Positions 1 to 9,813 of a stretch of DNA of 64,000 nucleotides are shown here, in pieces (the stretch's first letter is position 1; every line of letters begins with the position of its first letter). Source of the DNA: Stagnihabitans lacustris (lineage in GTDB: Bacteria; Pseudomonadota; Alphaproteobacteria; Rhodobacterales; Rhodobacteraceae); NCBI RefSeq assembly GCF_025950525.1, contig NZ_JAPDGS010000004.1, forward strand, positions 62,001 through 126,000. Reading direction: 5' to 3'. Under the pieces are notes generated by a model. That model was not told the DNA's origin. It was given only the letters and a program-made list of their open reading frames with translations, and ran no database searches. A program made the translations under genes and the position numbers.

Positions 1-184
1 GGTAGGGCATGGAGGCAGTATAGAACGCGGCCCGCCCGCGGAAAGCCCTGATCCAGAATAGCGCGCGTTTTCAGGGGTCCTTTGGCCCGCGGCCAACCGG
101 CAAGCGCAGGATTTTCAGCGCGCCCCCGGTCCTATCGTCCCCCGGTCCCATCGCCCCTGATCCTGCGGTCCAACCGGCAGATGC

Positions 185-218
185 AAAAAGGCCCCGGGCG
201 CGAACCCGGGGCCTTCTT
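185..218 (-). terminator. Rho-independent terminator of ctaD
   Basis: A perfect GC stem (GGCCCCGGG pairing with CCCGGGGCC around a short loop) lies just past the ctaD stop. Read on the minus strand it is followed by a run of five T. The remaining bases 1-184 hold no gene I can support. A TATACT-like box lies at the left edge on the minus strand, 10-15 bases before an ATG at position 10, but too little of that frame is visible to call it. Confidence 0.8.
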
Positions 219-233
219 TCATGACGCAGCCGA

Positions 234-1898
234 TCAGTGGGCGTGGGAGTGATCCCAGTCCTTCTGCTTGGGCAGCTGTTCGAACGTATGTTCCGGCGGC
301 GGGTTGGACAGGGTCCATTCCAGCGTATCGGCATATTCGCCCCAATAACCCGGCTCGGTGACTTTGCGGCCCCAGAGCAGCGTATAGGTCATGACCCCGA
401 TGAAGAACACGAAAGACCCAAAGGACAGGAAGGCGCCATAGGACGAGATCTCGTTCCAATAAGCATAGGCCTCGGGGTAGTCGATGTAGCGGCGCGGCAT
501 GCCCTGGCGGCCCAGGAAGTGCTGCGGGAAGAAGGTCAGGTTGGCCCCCGCGAACATCGCCCAGAAGTGCAGCTTGCCCGCCCATTCCGGATACTGGCGG
601 CCCGACATCTTGCCGACCCAAAAGTAGATGCCCGCAAAGATGCCAAAGACGGCGCCCAAGCTCATCACATAGTGGAAGTGGGCGATCACATAGTAGGTGT
701 CGTGATACAGCCGGTCGACCGGCGCCTGGGACAGCATGATCCCGGTGACGCCACCGACGGTGAACAGGAACAGGAAGCCAAAGGCCCAAAGCATCGGCGT
801 CTTGAACTCGATCGAGCCGCCCCACATCGTCGCGATCCAGGAGAAGATCTTGACGCCCGTCGGCACCGCGATGACCATCGTGGCCAGCATGAAGTAGCTT
901 TGCTGGGTCAGCGACATGCCCACGGTATACATGTGGTGCGCCCAGACGACAAAGCCCAGCACCCCGATCGCCACCATGGCATAGACCATCGGCAGATAGC
1001 CGAAGATCGGCTTTTTCGCGAAGGTCGAGATCACATGGCTGATGATGCCAAAGGCCGGGATCACGATGATATAGACTTCCGGGTGGCCGAAGAACCACAG
1101 GATGTGCTGATACAGGATCGGATCACCACCGCCGGCCGGGTCAAAGAAGGTCGTCCCGAAGTTGCGGTCGGTCAGCAGCATGGTGATGGCACCCGCCAGA
1201 ACCGGCAGCGACAGCAGGATCAGCCAACCCGTCACAAAGATCGACCAGGCGAACAGCGGCACCTTGTGCATGGTCATGCCAGGCGCGCGCATGTTCAGGA
1301 AGGTCGTGATGATGTTTATCGCGCCCAGGATCGACGATGCCCCCGACAGGTGGACGGCAAAGATCGCAAGGTCCATGGCATAGCCGTCTTCGCGCGCCGA
1401 CAGCGGCGGGTAAAGCACCCAACCCACGCCCGCGCCCAGACCGCCTTCACCACCCGGAGCAAAGACCGACAGGATGCCCAGCGAGGCGCCGGCCACATAC
1501 ATCCAATAGGACAGATTGTTCATCCGCGGAAAGGCCATGTCCGGCGCACCGATGTGCAAGGGCATGAAATAGTTGCCGAAACCGCCAAACAGCGCCGGGA
1601 TGACGACGAAGAACATCATCAGCACGCCATGGGCGGTGACGACCGCGTTCCACAGGTGGCCATCCTGCGCACATTCGCCATTGGCGATGAACCGCATCCC
1701 CTCGGCGCACATGTATTGCACGCCGGGATGCATCAGCTCCATCCGCATGTAGACGGTGAAGATCACCGAAATCAGGCCAACCAGCCCGCCGGTAAAGAGG
1801 TAAAGGATCCCGATGTCCTTGTGGTTGGTCGACATGAACCAGCGGGTGAAAAACCCTTTCGGCTCATGGTCGTGGCCATGGATGGCTGCATCGGCCAT
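234..1898 (-). CDS. ctaD: Cytochrome c oxidase subunit I, aa3 type
   Basis: Catalytic subunit of the terminal oxidase that reduces O2 to water with electrons from cytochrome c and pumps protons across the inner membrane. It is 554 residues, the usual length, with about 12 membrane spans. Ligands are in the expected places: heme a H90 and H409, heme a3 H407, CuB H272, H321 and H322, with Y276 as the cross-linked tyrosine. The proton path is intact, with E274 in GHPEVY and the D-channel string [16 protein letters not shown] with two asparagines after it. Numbering runs four below that of Paracoccus. The start has a GGGAG site six bases upstream. It stands alone here; other oxidase subunits are not in the window. 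Confidence 0.98.
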   Translation of the reverse strand: MADAAIHGHDHEPKGFFTRWFMSTNHKDIGILYLFTGGLVGLISVIFTVYMRMELMHPGVQYMCAEGMRFIANGECAQDGHLWNAVVTAHGVLMMFFVVIPALFGGFGNYFMPLHIGAPDMAFPRMNNLSYWMYVAGASLGILSVFAPGGEGGLGAGVGWVLYPPLSAREDGYAMDLAIFAVHLSGASSILGAINIITTFLNMRAPGMTMHKVPLFAWSIFVTGWLILLSLPVLAGAITMLLTDRNFGTTFFDPAGGGDPILYQHILWFFGHPEVYIIVIPAFGIISHVISTFAKKPIFGYLPMVYAMVAIGVLGFVVWAHHMYTVGMSLTQQSYFMLATMVIAVPTGVKIFSWIATMWGGSIEFKTPMLWAFGFLFLFTVGGVTGIMLSQAPVDRLYHDTYYVIAHFHYVMSLGAVFGIFAGIYFWVGKMSGRQYPEWAGKLHFWAMFAGANLTFFPQHFLGRQGMPRRYIDYPEAYAYWNEISSYGAFLSFGSFVFFIGVMTYTLLWGRKVTEPGYWGEYADTLEWTLSNPPPEHTFEQLPKQKDWDHSHAH

Positions 1899-2192
1899 TG
1901 GCGTCTCCCGTTATGCCCTTTTCGGGCGTTCTGTTGTCCTCGTCGGAGCAGAGTCCCTCCCCGCGCCGCATCCCGGTTGTTCTAGTGCGCCAAAGCCTTT
2001 GGGGCAAGGCGCAAAGCGGCGGACAAGGCCGGAAAATGGCGCGATTTCAGGGGGTCGGGAGCAGGGCGGGCGGGGCTGTCGTTTCGCCTGTGGAAACAGT
2101 GGTTTCCCCTTGCGCGATTGACCCTGGGCTGGGCGCGGCCCTATCATGGGGCAAGTTTGACATTTTCAGGGCAGGGGCGGGACCAGAGCGCG

Positions 2193-3473
2193 ATGACCAA
2201 ATTCAATTTGACCGATGCCGACGACTTTTTCCCGGCGCTTGCGGGGCTGACCGATGGCCATGACCTGATTTACGGCAATGCGGGAAACGACACGATCGAG
2301 GGCGGCAAGGGCCAGGACACGCTGTGGGGGGATCTGGGCAACGACATCCTGCGCGGCGGCGCGGGGCATGACCTGCTGTATGGCGGCCCGGGGGTGAACG
2401 AGCTTTGGGGCGGCAGCGGCAATGACACGGTGATCGCGGTCTATGATGCGCAGTTTGCGGCCTTGCAGGGCGGGACCGGGGTGGATGCGCTGGGGCTGAT
2501 CATGTCCGACACGGTCGATGCACCTGCCAAGATCGTGGTCAGCGGGCTGAACAACGGCTTTTTGGTGAGCCTCGATGGCCGGGTGATCTCGGCCAATGCC
2601 TTTGAACAGCTGTTCGTCGAATCCGGCCGCGCACTAGAGTTCGTCGGCGGGGCGGAACAGGACGAGGTCGTCTCTTGGGGGGCCAAGTCGCGGATTTCGC
2701 TGGGGGCGGGCGATGACCGGCTTTTCATCGAGCGGACGACCGCGATCAAGGGCCAGGCCGATACGCTGGACGGTGGCGCGGGCAATGACCTGCTGCAAGT
2801 CGATGTCACAAACCTGGGCAGCCGGATCTATGTCAGCTTTGATGCGACGGGCGCGGGGAAATACAGCTTTATCAACGGGGTGAATTCCGGGTTCACCGGG
2901 TTCGAACGGCTGGAGATCATCGGCGGCGATGCGGGCGACCGGGTGCAGATGGGGGCGCAGGCCATCGCCCTGTTCGCCGAAGGGCGCGAGGGGCTGACCA
3001 CCGACAACGACCTGTTCGAGGGCGGCGCGCTGAATGATGTGCTGAAGGGCGGCTCGGGCGCGGATACGCTGCGCGGGGCGCTTGGGAATGACGTGCTGAT
3101 CGGCGGGACGGGCGCGGACATCCTGACGGGCGGGGCGGGGGCCGACATGTTCGTCTTTCAAGGCACCGCGCAATCGGCCTTGGGGGCTGCGGACCGGATC
3201 ATGGACTTTGCCTCCGCGGCTATGGTGGGCACGGCGGGCGGCTGGGACATGCTGGACCTGACCGAAGCGCGCCTAGCGGCCGGGCTGACCGAAACGCTGG
3301 TCCTGATCGGCACCGGCGCCTTTACCGCGGCGGGTCAGATCCGGCTGGTTGACCTTGGGGCGGACCTTGCGGTGGATGTGAACCTGACCGGGGTCACGGG
3401 CGCGGAAATGCGGGTGATCCTGATGGGCGTGGCCGATGCCACGATGATCGGGGTCCAGGACTTCTTTGGGTGA
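2193..3473 (+). CDS. RTX-repeat calcium-binding protein, probably secreted
   Basis: A 426-residue acidic protein with no signal peptide. Two blocks of glycine/aspartate nonapeptides of the GGxGxDxLx type lie at about residues 27-78 and 276-322 and would form calcium-filled beta rolls. The last ~100 residues resemble the C-terminal domain of serralysin-type proteins (an ADRIMDF-like stretch after the repeats), which normally carries the type I secretion signal. The middle (80-275) has no recognisable catalytic motif, so a protease or lipase role cannot be claimed. No type I exporter is adjacent. I chose the ATG at 2193 over a TTG at 2118 because RTX proteins of this kind usually begin a few residues before the repeats. 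Confidence 0.8.
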   Translation: MTKFNLTDADDFFPALAGLTDGHDLIYGNAGNDTIEGGKGQDTLWGDLGNDILRGGAGHDLLYGGPGVNELWGGSGNDTVIAVYDAQFAALQGGTGVDALGLIMSDTVDAPAKIVVSGLNNGFLVSLDGRVISANAFEQLFVESGRALEFVGGAEQDEVVSWGAKSRISLGAGDDRLFIERTTAIKGQADTLDGGAGNDLLQVDVTNLGSRIYVSFDATGAGKYSFINGVNSGFTGFERLEIIGGDAGDRVQMGAQAIALFAEGREGLTTDNDLFEGGALNDVLKGGSGADTLRGALGNDVLIGGTGADILTGGAGADMFVFQGTAQSALGAADRIMDFASAAMVGTAGGWDMLDLTEARLAAGLTETLVLIGTGAFTAAGQIRLVDLGADLAVDVNLTGVTGAEMRVILMGVADATMIGVQDFFG

Positions 3474-3475
3474 AA

Positions 3476-3510
3476 GCAAAGGCCGGGCAAGGGTTTGCCC
3501 GGCCTTCTTC
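3476..3510. terminator. Bidirectional terminator between the RTX gene and cycA
   Basis: A perfect 10-bp stem (GGCCGGGCAA against TTGCCCGGCC, four-base loop) sits between two converging genes. A-rich sequence on one side and TTCTTC on the other allow it to serve both directions. Confidence 0.75.
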
Positions 3511-3525
3511 ATGTGAAGCGTTGGC

Positions 3526-3957
3526 TTATTGCGCCGGGGCGACCGAGGCGAGATAGGCCGCGACATCCTCGCCGCCCTTGGCCAGCTTGAAGGTCATCTT
3601 CGACTTGGCGCTGTCATCGCCGGTCTTTTCCTTCAGCCATTTGGTCGGATCGACGACATAGGCGGCCAAGGCAGCCTCGTCCCATTTCGACCCATCGGCA
3701 CCGGCGGCCACGACCGACTCGCCATATTTGAAATCGGGCAAGGCGCCGATCTGACGGCCGATCACGCCGTAAAGGTTCGGGCCGATCTTGCCGCCCTTCA
3801 CCACCTCGGCCCCATCGGGACCGATGATGGCATGGCAGGACTTGCACTTCTTGAAGACATCCTCTCCGGCCTTGGCATCGCCAGCCAGGGCAGGCGCCGC
3901 AGCAAGGGCACCAAGGGCAAGGGTGAAGGCGAAAACTTTGGACATTGGTTTGAACAT
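3526..3957 (-). CDS. cycA: Cytochrome c2, periplasmic
   Basis: Soluble electron carrier between the bc1 complex and oxidases or photosynthetic reaction centres. It has 143 residues. A signal peptide (about residues 1-26, ending APALA-G) precedes the class I cytochrome domain. Heme attachment is C38-K-S-C41-H42, and M121 in KSKMTFKLAKGGEDVAAYL is the expected axial methionine. The overall pattern, including GPNLYGVIGR, matches Rhodobacter cytochrome c2. Of three in-frame ATGs I took 3957, which has AGGGA upstream; the ATG at 3945 has no ribosome site. Transcribed towards the RTX gene and probably monocistronic. Confidence 0.93.
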   Translation of the reverse strand: MFKPMSKVFAFTLALGALAAAPALAGDAKAGEDVFKKCKSCHAIIGPDGAEVVKGGKIGPNLYGVIGRQIGALPDFKYGESVVAAGADGSKWDEAALAAYVVDPTKWLKEKTGDDSAKSKMTFKLAKGGEDVAAYLASVAPAQ

Positions 3958-4068
3958 GGGGGGCAGTTCCCTGAATCTGTCTGACACGCGCGGTCGGCGC
4001 AACTTAGCGGCCTGAACCATGCAGAACAATGGTTAAGCGTCGGTTAAACCGGCCTTGGTCAATTTGTC

Positions 4069-4710
4069 TCAACCGGGGGGAAGTGCTTGCGGGGGGAAGT
4101 GCTTGGGGAACTCGGCCAGAAGGGCCGCGTCCAGATCGGCCAGGGTTACGGGAAGCCCAAGGTCGACCAGGCTGGTGACGCCATGGTCGCTGATGCCACA
4201 GGGCACGATACCGGTGAAATGCGCCAAGTCGGGCTCGACATTGATCGAAATGCCGTGGAACGAGACCCAGCGCCGCAGGCGGATGCCGATGGCCGCGATC
4301 TTGTCCTCGCGGCCCTCTCGGGCAACCCAGACGCCGACGCGGCCCGCACGACGCTCGCCCTTGATGTTGAACTGCGCCAGGGTGCCGATCACCCAGTTCT
4401 CCAGCGCGCAGACGAATTGGCGCACATCGCGGCCGCGGCGCCCCAGATCCAGCATGACATAGACCACCCGCTGACCCGGCCCGTGATAGGTGTATTGCCC
4501 GCCACGCCCGGCCGGAAAGACCGGGAATCGGTCCGGGTCCACCAGATCAGAGGCCTGGGCGGAGGTGCCCGCGGTATACAGCGGTGGGTGTTCCAGGAAC
4601 CACAGCGCCTCTGGGGCGTCACCCCGGGCGATGGCCTCGGCCCGCGCCTCCATCAGGCCAAGGGTTTCGACATAGGGCGCAAGGCCTGCAAGGTGGGTGA
4701 TTTCAACCAT
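4069..4710 (-). CDS. lipB: Octanoyltransferase (lipoyl synthesis)
   Basis: Moves octanoyl groups from acyl carrier protein to the lipoyl domains of E2 and GcvH proteins in the cytoplasm, the first step of lipoate assembly. It is 213 residues, the family length. The acyl-thioester cysteine C171 lies in [13 protein letters not shown], the activating lysine K137 in DKIAAIGIR, and H76 in [12 protein letters not shown]. Target proteins (pdhC and the lipoylated pdhB) are encoded about 15 kb away. The ribosome site is weak. Confidence 0.95.
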   Translation of the reverse strand: MVEITHLAGLAPYVETLGLMEARAEAIARGDAPEALWFLEHPPLYTAGTSAQASDLVDPDRFPVFPAGRGGQYTYHGPGQRVVYVMLDLGRRGRDVRQFVCALENWVIGTLAQFNIKGERRAGRVGVWVAREGREDKIAAIGIRLRRWVSFHGISINVEPDLAHFTGIVPCGISDHGVTSLVDLGLPVTLADLDAALLAEFPKHFPPQALPPG

Positions 4711-4811
4711 GACCCGATGATAGGCAAAGCACGCGATTGAAAAAAGGGTGAAAAGCCCCTTTTCAACCGCGAAACCCTTCGCTATGAAGCCTCCACCGAA
4801 GCCGGATCAAT

Positions 4812-4898
4812 GCGGATGTGGCGGAATTGGTAGACGCGCAGCGTTGAGGTCGCTGTTCCTTAACCGGAGTGAAAGTTCGAGTCTTTTCATCCGCACCA
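4812..4898 (+). tRNA. tRNA-Leu (anticodon GAG)
   Basis: An 87-nt cloverleaf with a fully paired acceptor stem GCGGATG/CATCCGC, discriminator A and encoded CCA. The anticodon stem CAGCG/CGCTG encloses loop TTGAGGT with GAG at 4846-4848. The long variable arm marks it as a class II tRNA and the T-loop reads GTTCGAGTC. Confidence 0.96.
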
Positions 4899-5275
4899 AT
4901 CCGGCTTTGGCAAAGAACAGGGCGTGGCGCAAGCCGCGCCCGTTTCATTTTGCGCCCCCTCGCCCGTGGCGCATTTGCACGAAAAAACGGCGATTCCCGA
5001 ACAGCATGTTTGCGCAAACTTTGGGCCCTTGGACCCGCGCATCAGGGACCGCATGGTGATTCTGCGGGCAGTTTTCGCCCGCCGCAGGAAACTGGCTCTA
5101 CCTCATGGTGAAAAAGACGGCGTTTATCGCCTGATTGCGGCGCAATAACCCCTTTTTGACGCTTTCGCATCGCGCATCCTTGACCTCATCAGAAGTGAAT
5201 TGCACCAAAGGCCACCATCGGCTTAAGTCGCAGTCAACGGGACCGAAACAGGCCCGACCGGGGAGACGTAAACGT
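4899..5275 (+). other. Leader region of the importer operon; no gene seen
   Basis: 377 bases between tRNA-Leu and the ABC operon. Short open frames here lack ribosome sites and recognisable products. The notable content is a palindrome at 5008-5019 (separate entry) and a possible weak TTGACG -35 box near 5156. A long untranslated leader or an unrecognised small RNA is possible. Confidence 0.5.
5008..5019. promoter_or_regulatory. Palindrome GTTTGCGCAAAC, operator-like
   Basis: A perfect 12-bp palindrome, 256 bases before the ATPase start of the importer operon. The same core, extended to 18 bp, occurs at 24745-24762 between fbaB and the XRE-cupin regulator. I infer a shared repressor site; the protein that binds is unknown. 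Confidence 0.4.
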
Positions 5276-6370
5276 ATGACCAGCCCGAACGAGGCTTTCG
5301 TGGCCTTCGAGCATGTCCAGAAAAGCTACGACGGGGTTTCCCTTGTTGTGAAGGACCTGAACCTGGCCATCGGCAAAGGCGAGTTTCTGACCATGTTGGG
5401 GCCGTCGGGCTCTGGCAAGACGACCACGCTGATGATGCTGGCGGGCTTTGAAACCGCGACCCATGGCGAAATCAAGCTGGACGGGACCAACATCAACCTG
5501 GTGCCGCCGCATAAGCGCGGCATCGGCATGGTGTTCCAGAACTACGCGCTGTTTCCGCATATGACGGTGGGCGAAAACCTGTCCTTTCCGCTGGAAGTCC
5601 GCGGCATGGGCAAATCCGAGCGTGAGGCCAAGATCAAGCGCGCGTTGGACATGGTGCAGATGGGCGCCTTTGCCAACCGTCGCCCGGCGCAACTGTCAGG
5701 CGGCCAGCAACAGCGGATCGCTTTGGCCCGCGCCTTGGTCTTTGATCCCAAATTGGTGCTGATGGACGAACCCCTGGGTGCGCTGGACAAGCAGTTGCGT
5801 GAGCATATGCAGTTCGAAATCAAGCACTTGCATGAGTCGTTGGGCATCACCGTCGTCTATGTGACCCATGACCAGGGCGAGGCCTTGACCATGTCCGACC
5901 GCGTGGCCGTGTTCAACGATGGCCGCATCCAGCAGCTTGCCTCGCCGTCCGATCTTTACGAACGCCCCGACAACAGCTTTGTGGCGGGCTTCATCGGCGA
6001 GAACAACAAGCTGCCCGGCGTGATCGAGGCGATGGGGCAGGGCACCTGCACCGTGCGTCTGGCCACCGGCGAGGTCATCGACGCCACCCCGGTGAACGTC
6101 ACGCAAAAGGGCCAGAAAACCATGGTCTCGATCCGCCCCGAGCGCATCGAATACAAGCCCGAGATGTTCCCCGAAGGCGCGCATGTGCTGGACGCCGAGG
6201 TTCTGGAGTTCATCTATATGGGCGACATGTTCCGCACCCGCCTGCGCGTGGCTGGGTCGGAAGATTTCGTCATCAAGTCACGCAACACCCAAGGTCAGCG
6301 CATGTTGACCCCGGGCGAGAAGATCAAGGTCGGCTGGCATCCGCAGGACGCACGGGCACTTGACCCATAA
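5276..6370 (+). CDS. Polyamine-type ABC importer, ATPase (PotA-like)
   Basis: Cytoplasmic ATP-hydrolysing subunit of an importer in the spermidine/putrescine class. It is 364 residues. Walker A GPSGSGKTT lies at 42-50, Q-loop glutamine at 88 (FQNYALFP), signature LSGGQQQR from 140, Walker B LVLMDEP from 160 and an H-loop in VTHDQGEA near 198. A TOBE-like regulatory domain follows from about 285. The start at 5276 has GGGGAG upstream. First gene of a five-gene plus-strand operon. The family tells the transport type; the exact substrate is inferred only from the Pot-like partners and the ureohydrolase at the operon end. Confidence 0.93.
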   Translation: MTSPNEAFVAFEHVQKSYDGVSLVVKDLNLAIGKGEFLTMLGPSGSGKTTTLMMLAGFETATHGEIKLDGTNINLVPPHKRGIGMVFQNYALFPHMTVGENLSFPLEVRGMGKSEREAKIKRALDMVQMGAFANRRPAQLSGGQQQRIALARALVFDPKLVLMDEPLGALDKQLREHMQFEIKHLHESLGITVVYVTHDQGEALTMSDRVAVFNDGRIQQLASPSDLYERPDNSFVAGFIGENNKLPGVIEAMGQGTCTVRLATGEVIDATPVNVTQKGQKTMVSIRPERIEYKPEMFPEGAHVLDAEVLEFIYMGDMFRTRLRVAGSEDFVIKSRNTQGQRMLTPGEKIKVGWHPQDARALDP

Positions 6371-6431
6371 GCCGACCCTTGAGACCAAACCGGGAAAACC
6401 CGGAGCCTATAAATTCAACAAGGAGACCAGA

Positions 6432-7499
6432 ATGAAAAAACTCATCCTGACCACCGCACTGACGTCTTTCGCCTTTGCGGCGCATGCGGATGTGACGGTC
6501 ATGTCCTGGGGCGGTGCCTATGGCGGCGCGCAGACCGAAGGCCACCTGAAGCCCTTCACGGCGGAAACCGGCATCGGCACCGTCATGGTGGACAGCGACA
6601 ACCCAGCCACGCCCATCAAGGCGATGGTCGAGGCGGGCAACGTCACCGTGGACGTCGCTTCGGTCGAATATGCCGACGCGATCCGTCTGTGCGACGAGGG
6701 CGTGCTTGAAGCGATCGACATGGCCATGCTGCCCGCGGGCGACGATGGCACCCCGGCCGCCGAAGACTTCATCGCCGGCGCCGTGACGGAATGTGGCGTT
6801 TCGACCGACGTCTGGTCGACCGTGTTTGCCTATGACACGACCAAGTTCCCCGAAGGCCCGAAGACCGCGGCCGATTTCTTTGACCTGACCAAGTTCCCGG
6901 GCAAGCGCGGCTTGCACAAGGGCGCCAAGGCGGTTCTGGAATTCGCGCTGATGGCCGATGGCGTCGCTCCGGCTGACGTCTATGCCACCTTGGGCACCCC
7001 CGAGGGCGTGGACCGCGCCTTCGCGAAACTCGACACGATCAAGGCGGAAACCGTCTGGTGGGAAGCGGGCTCTCAGGCTCCGCAACTGCTGGCGGACGGC
7101 GAAGTTGCCATGACCACCGCCTATAACGGCCGGATCTTCAACGCCGCGATCTCTGAGGGCAAGCCCTTCCAGATCGTCTGGGATTCGCAGCTGTTCGAGA
7201 ACGAAATGTATGTCGTTCCGAAAGGCGCGCCGAACAAGGATCAGGCGCTGCAGTTCATCGCCTATGCGACCTCGACCAAGGGTCTGCGTCAGCAAGCCCA
7301 GCACATCTCTTATGGTCCGTCGCGCAAGTCGTCGCTGAAAGATCCGCTGGTGTTCATGGACGGCAAAACCGACATGGGCCCGCATATGCCCACCGCCGAG
7401 GCCAATATGGTCAACGCTTTGGGTTCGGACTTCCAGTTCTGGGTCGACCATGACGCAGAGCTGAATGACCGCTTCAACGCCTGGTTGGCCGCGAACTAA
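6432..7499 (+). CDS. Periplasmic substrate-binding protein (PotD/PotF-like)
   Basis: Captures the solute in the periplasm and delivers it to the two permeases downstream. It is 355 residues. A short signal peptide ends AAHA-DVTVMSWGG, and the mature protein begins with the VTVMSWGGAYG strand typical of family 1 solute-binding proteins. The ATG at 6432 has AGGAG six bases upstream. The gene follows the ATPase by 61 bases and is separated from the permease genes by a strong terminator-like hairpin, which should keep the binding protein in excess. Substrate not determined; polyamine or a guanidino compound is my inference. Confidence 0.9.
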   Translation: MKKLILTTALTSFAFAAHADVTVMSWGGAYGGAQTEGHLKPFTAETGIGTVMVDSDNPATPIKAMVEAGNVTVDVASVEYADAIRLCDEGVLEAIDMAMLPAGDDGTPAAEDFIAGAVTECGVSTDVWSTVFAYDTTKFPEGPKTAADFFDLTKFPGKRGLHKGAKAVLEFALMADGVAPADVYATLGTPEGVDRAFAKLDTIKAETVWWEAGSQAPQLLADGEVAMTTAYNGRIFNAAISEGKPFQIVWDSQLFENEMYVVPKGAPNKDQALQFIAYATSTKGLRQQAQHISYGPSRKSSLKDPLVFMDGKTDMGPHMPTAEANMVNALGSDFQFWVDHDAELNDRFNAWLAAN

Positions 7500-7504
7500 G
7501 CCTT

Positions 7505-7537
7505 TTGGGGCCGCCCCGTGCGGGCGGCCCCTTTTTC
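7505..7537 (+). terminator. Intercistronic terminator/attenuator
   Basis: A 10-bp perfect stem (GGGGCCGCCC with GGGCGGCCCC, five-base loop) followed by TTTTT, six bases after the binding-protein stop and before the first permease gene. As in many ABC operons, it likely allows partial readthrough and protects the upstream message. Confidence 0.75.
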
Positions 7538-7574
7538 GGACCCCGGTCCGCCGTATTCCCCCCGGAGATCCCCG

Positions 7575-8834
7575 ATGGCCGATGTCTCACTGGCCCCCTT
7601 GCAGACGCAACCTCTGCAAACCGCAGATGGCCGCCCGCTGAAGGCCGCCTTGGCCAAGGCGCAGCAACGCGCCAAGCGCCGCGCCTTTCTGCTGGTGCTG
7701 CCGCTTTTGGCCTTTGTGCTGTTGACCTTTGTCCTGCCGATTGGCCAGATGCTGCAACGCTCGGTCTATCATGATGGGTTTGCCGCCAACGCCCCTGCCA
7801 CGGTGGCTTGGCTTGCCGCCAACCCCGGAGCGCCGGATGAAGCCGCCTATGCCGCCCTGGTCAGCGACCTTGCGGCCATGCAAGTGGCCAAGACGGCGGG
7901 GGCTGCGGGGACGCGGATCAACTACACCTATCCCGGCACGATCAGCATTTTCAAAGAGGCCGCGCGTGAGGCCGCCAAGCTTCAGCCGCCCTACAAGGAC
8001 TCGCTGGGGGCGCTGGATGCCAAGTGGAACGACCCCCTGCTGTGGGTGACGTTCCGCCATGCCGCAAGCGCCTGGACCACCGACTTCTACATGGTGGCGC
8101 TGGATGCAAAGCGCACGGCGGATGACGGGCTGGAATGGCAGTCCTCGGACATGTCGATCCTGAAGTATCTGTTCGCCAAGACCTTTGTCCTGTCGGCCGT
8201 GATCACCTTCCTGTGCCTGCTGTTGGCCTTTCCCATCGCACATCTTCTGGCCATCTTGCCGATGCGCAAATCCAGCCTGCTGATGATCCTGGTGCTGCTG
8301 CCGTTCTGGACCTCGCTTTTGGTGCGGACCTCCAGCTGGATCGCGATCTTGCAGGAACAGGGGATCATCAACGACATCCTGGCCTGGGCGCGGATCATCC
8401 CGGACGACAACCGCTTGCCGATGATCTACAATCAGACCGGCACGATCATCGTCATGACCCATATCCTGCTGCCCTTCATGGTGCTTCCGCTTTATTCGGT
8501 GATGCGGGTCATCCCGCCGAGTTACGCCCGTGCCGCGCGGTCGCTGGGGGCGACAAGCTGGACCACCTTCCGCCGCATCTATCTGCCCCAGACCCTGCCG
8601 GGGATCGCGGCTGGCTCTTTGTTGGTCTTTATCCTGGCGGTCGGCTATTACATCACCCCCGCGCTGGTCGGTGGCGCCGATGGCACGCTGATTTCGAACC
8701 AGATCTCTTATCACATGGGCAAGTCGAACTGGTCGCTGGCCGCCGCTTTGGCCGCAATCCTTCTGGCCCTCGTCCTTCTCCTTTACTGGCTCTATGACCG
8801 TCTGATCGGCATCGACCGTTTGAAACTCGGGTGA
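7575..8834 (+). CDS. Importer permease 1 (PotB-like)
   Basis: Inner-membrane permease of the importer, 419 residues. One membrane helix near residues 38-60 is followed by an unusually large periplasmic segment (about 65-195) before the remaining helices. The EAA-type contact loop is RAARSLGATSWTTFRRIYLPQ, which docks on the ATPase. The extended first loop explains the length above the usual ~290 residues and is seen in a PotB subfamily. ATG 7575 has GGAGA upstream; an earlier frame start at 7518 would lie inside the terminator hairpin. Confidence 0.9.
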   Translation: MADVSLAPLQTQPLQTADGRPLKAALAKAQQRAKRRAFLLVLPLLAFVLLTFVLPIGQMLQRSVYHDGFAANAPATVAWLAANPGAPDEAAYAALVSDLAAMQVAKTAGAAGTRINYTYPGTISIFKEAAREAAKLQPPYKDSLGALDAKWNDPLLWVTFRHAASAWTTDFYMVALDAKRTADDGLEWQSSDMSILKYLFAKTFVLSAVITFLCLLLAFPIAHLLAILPMRKSSLLMILVLLPFWTSLLVRTSSWIAILQEQGIINDILAWARIIPDDNRLPMIYNQTGTIIVMTHILLPFMVLPLYSVMRVIPPSYARAARSLGATSWTTFRRIYLPQTLPGIAAGSLLVFILAVGYYITPALVGGADGTLISNQISYHMGKSNWSLAAALAAILLALVLLLYWLYDRLIGIDRLKLG

Positions 8835-8838
8835 CACC

Positions 8839-9813
8839 ATGGCTCTTCCCGTCTATGCCTCGCCACTGGAGCGGATCTGGTATTACACCTTCCGCGTGAT
8901 CTGCGCCTGCGTGTTCGTCTTTCTGATCGCGCCGATCCTGATCGTCATGCCACTCTCGTTCAACGTCGAGCCCTATTTCAGCTTTACGGAGAAGATGCTG
9001 GCGCTTGACCCCTCGGGGTACTCCTTGCGCTGGTATGACACGCTTTTGACCTTTGGCGTGAACGCGCCCGAGGATGCGGTGCGCGATGCTTCCTGGTGGT
9101 CGATGGTCTGGCAGGATGCGACCTGGATCAAGGCCGCCAAGAACTCGATCTGGATCGGGTTTTGGGCGACGATCCTGGCCACGGTGCTGGGGACCACGGC
9201 GGCGCTGGGACTGTCGCGCCCCGAGATGCCTTATCGCAGGCTGATCACCGCGATCCTGCTGTCGCCGATGATTGTGCCGATCATCATCATCGCGACGGGG
9301 CTGTTCTTTGCCTATTCCTCGGCCTGCCTGCCGCAGGGCAATATTCTGGCCGATGCGCTGTCGCCCTTCTTGTCGGCCAAGGGCTGTCTGGCCAATACGC
9401 ATCTGGGCATCATCATGGCCCATGCGACGCTGGGCATCCCCTTTGTCATCATCACGGTGACGGCGACCTTGTCGGGGTTCGACCAATCGCTGATCCGCGC
9501 CTCGGCGTCCTTGGGGGCCAATCCCCGGACGACGTTTTTCAAGATCATCATGCCGCTGATCTTGCCGGGCGTGATCTCGGGCGGGCTCTTCGCCTTTGTC
9601 ACCTCGTTTGACGAGGTCGTGGCGGTCCTGTTCATCGCAGGCCCCGATCAGCAAACCATCCCGCGCCAGATGTGGAACGGCATCCGCGAGGCGATCTCTC
9701 CGGCCATTCTGTCGATCGCCACGATCCTGGTCATCATCTCGGTCGGACTTCTGGCTTCGGTCGAACTCTTGCGCCGCCGGTCGGAACGTCTGCGCGGAGT
9801 GACGCCCCAATGA
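8839..9813 (+). CDS. Importer permease 2 (PotC-like)
   Basis: Second inner-membrane permease, 324 residues, starting four bases after permease 1 ends and so translationally linked. About six helices are visible, with the EAA loop at RASASLGANPRTTFFKIIMPL. A periplasmic insertion (about 55-95) again enlarges the first loop, matching its partner. It overlaps the following ureohydrolase by four bases (ATGA). Confidence 0.92.
   Translation: MALPVYASPLERIWYYTFRVICACVFVFLIAPILIVMPLSFNVEPYFSFTEKMLALDPSGYSLRWYDTLLTFGVNAPEDAVRDASWWSMVWQDATWIKAAKNSIWIGFWATILATVLGTTAALGLSRPEMPYRRLITAILLSPMIVPIIIIATGLFFAYSSACLPQGNILADALSPFLSAKGCLANTHLGIIMAHATLGIPFVIITVTATLSGFDQSLIRASASLGANPRTTFFKIIMPLILPGVISGGLFAFVTSFDEVVAVLFIAGPDQQTIPRQMWNGIREAISPAILSIATILVIISVGLLASVELLRRRSERLRGVTPQ

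Noticed and set aside
1..60. Start of a minus-strand gene at position 10 with a TATACT box
   Set aside because: Only three codons are inside the window and the ATG is too close to the box; it cannot be supported.
237..1985. A 582-codon open frame antisense to ctaD
   Set aside because: Its protein is His/Arg/Asp-rich with no family features, while the opposite strand encodes every oxidase ligand. High GC content creates such mirror frames.
4924..5148. A 74-codon GTG frame before the importer operon
   Set aside because: No ribosome site, unusual composition and no family resemblance. I treat it as leader DNA.
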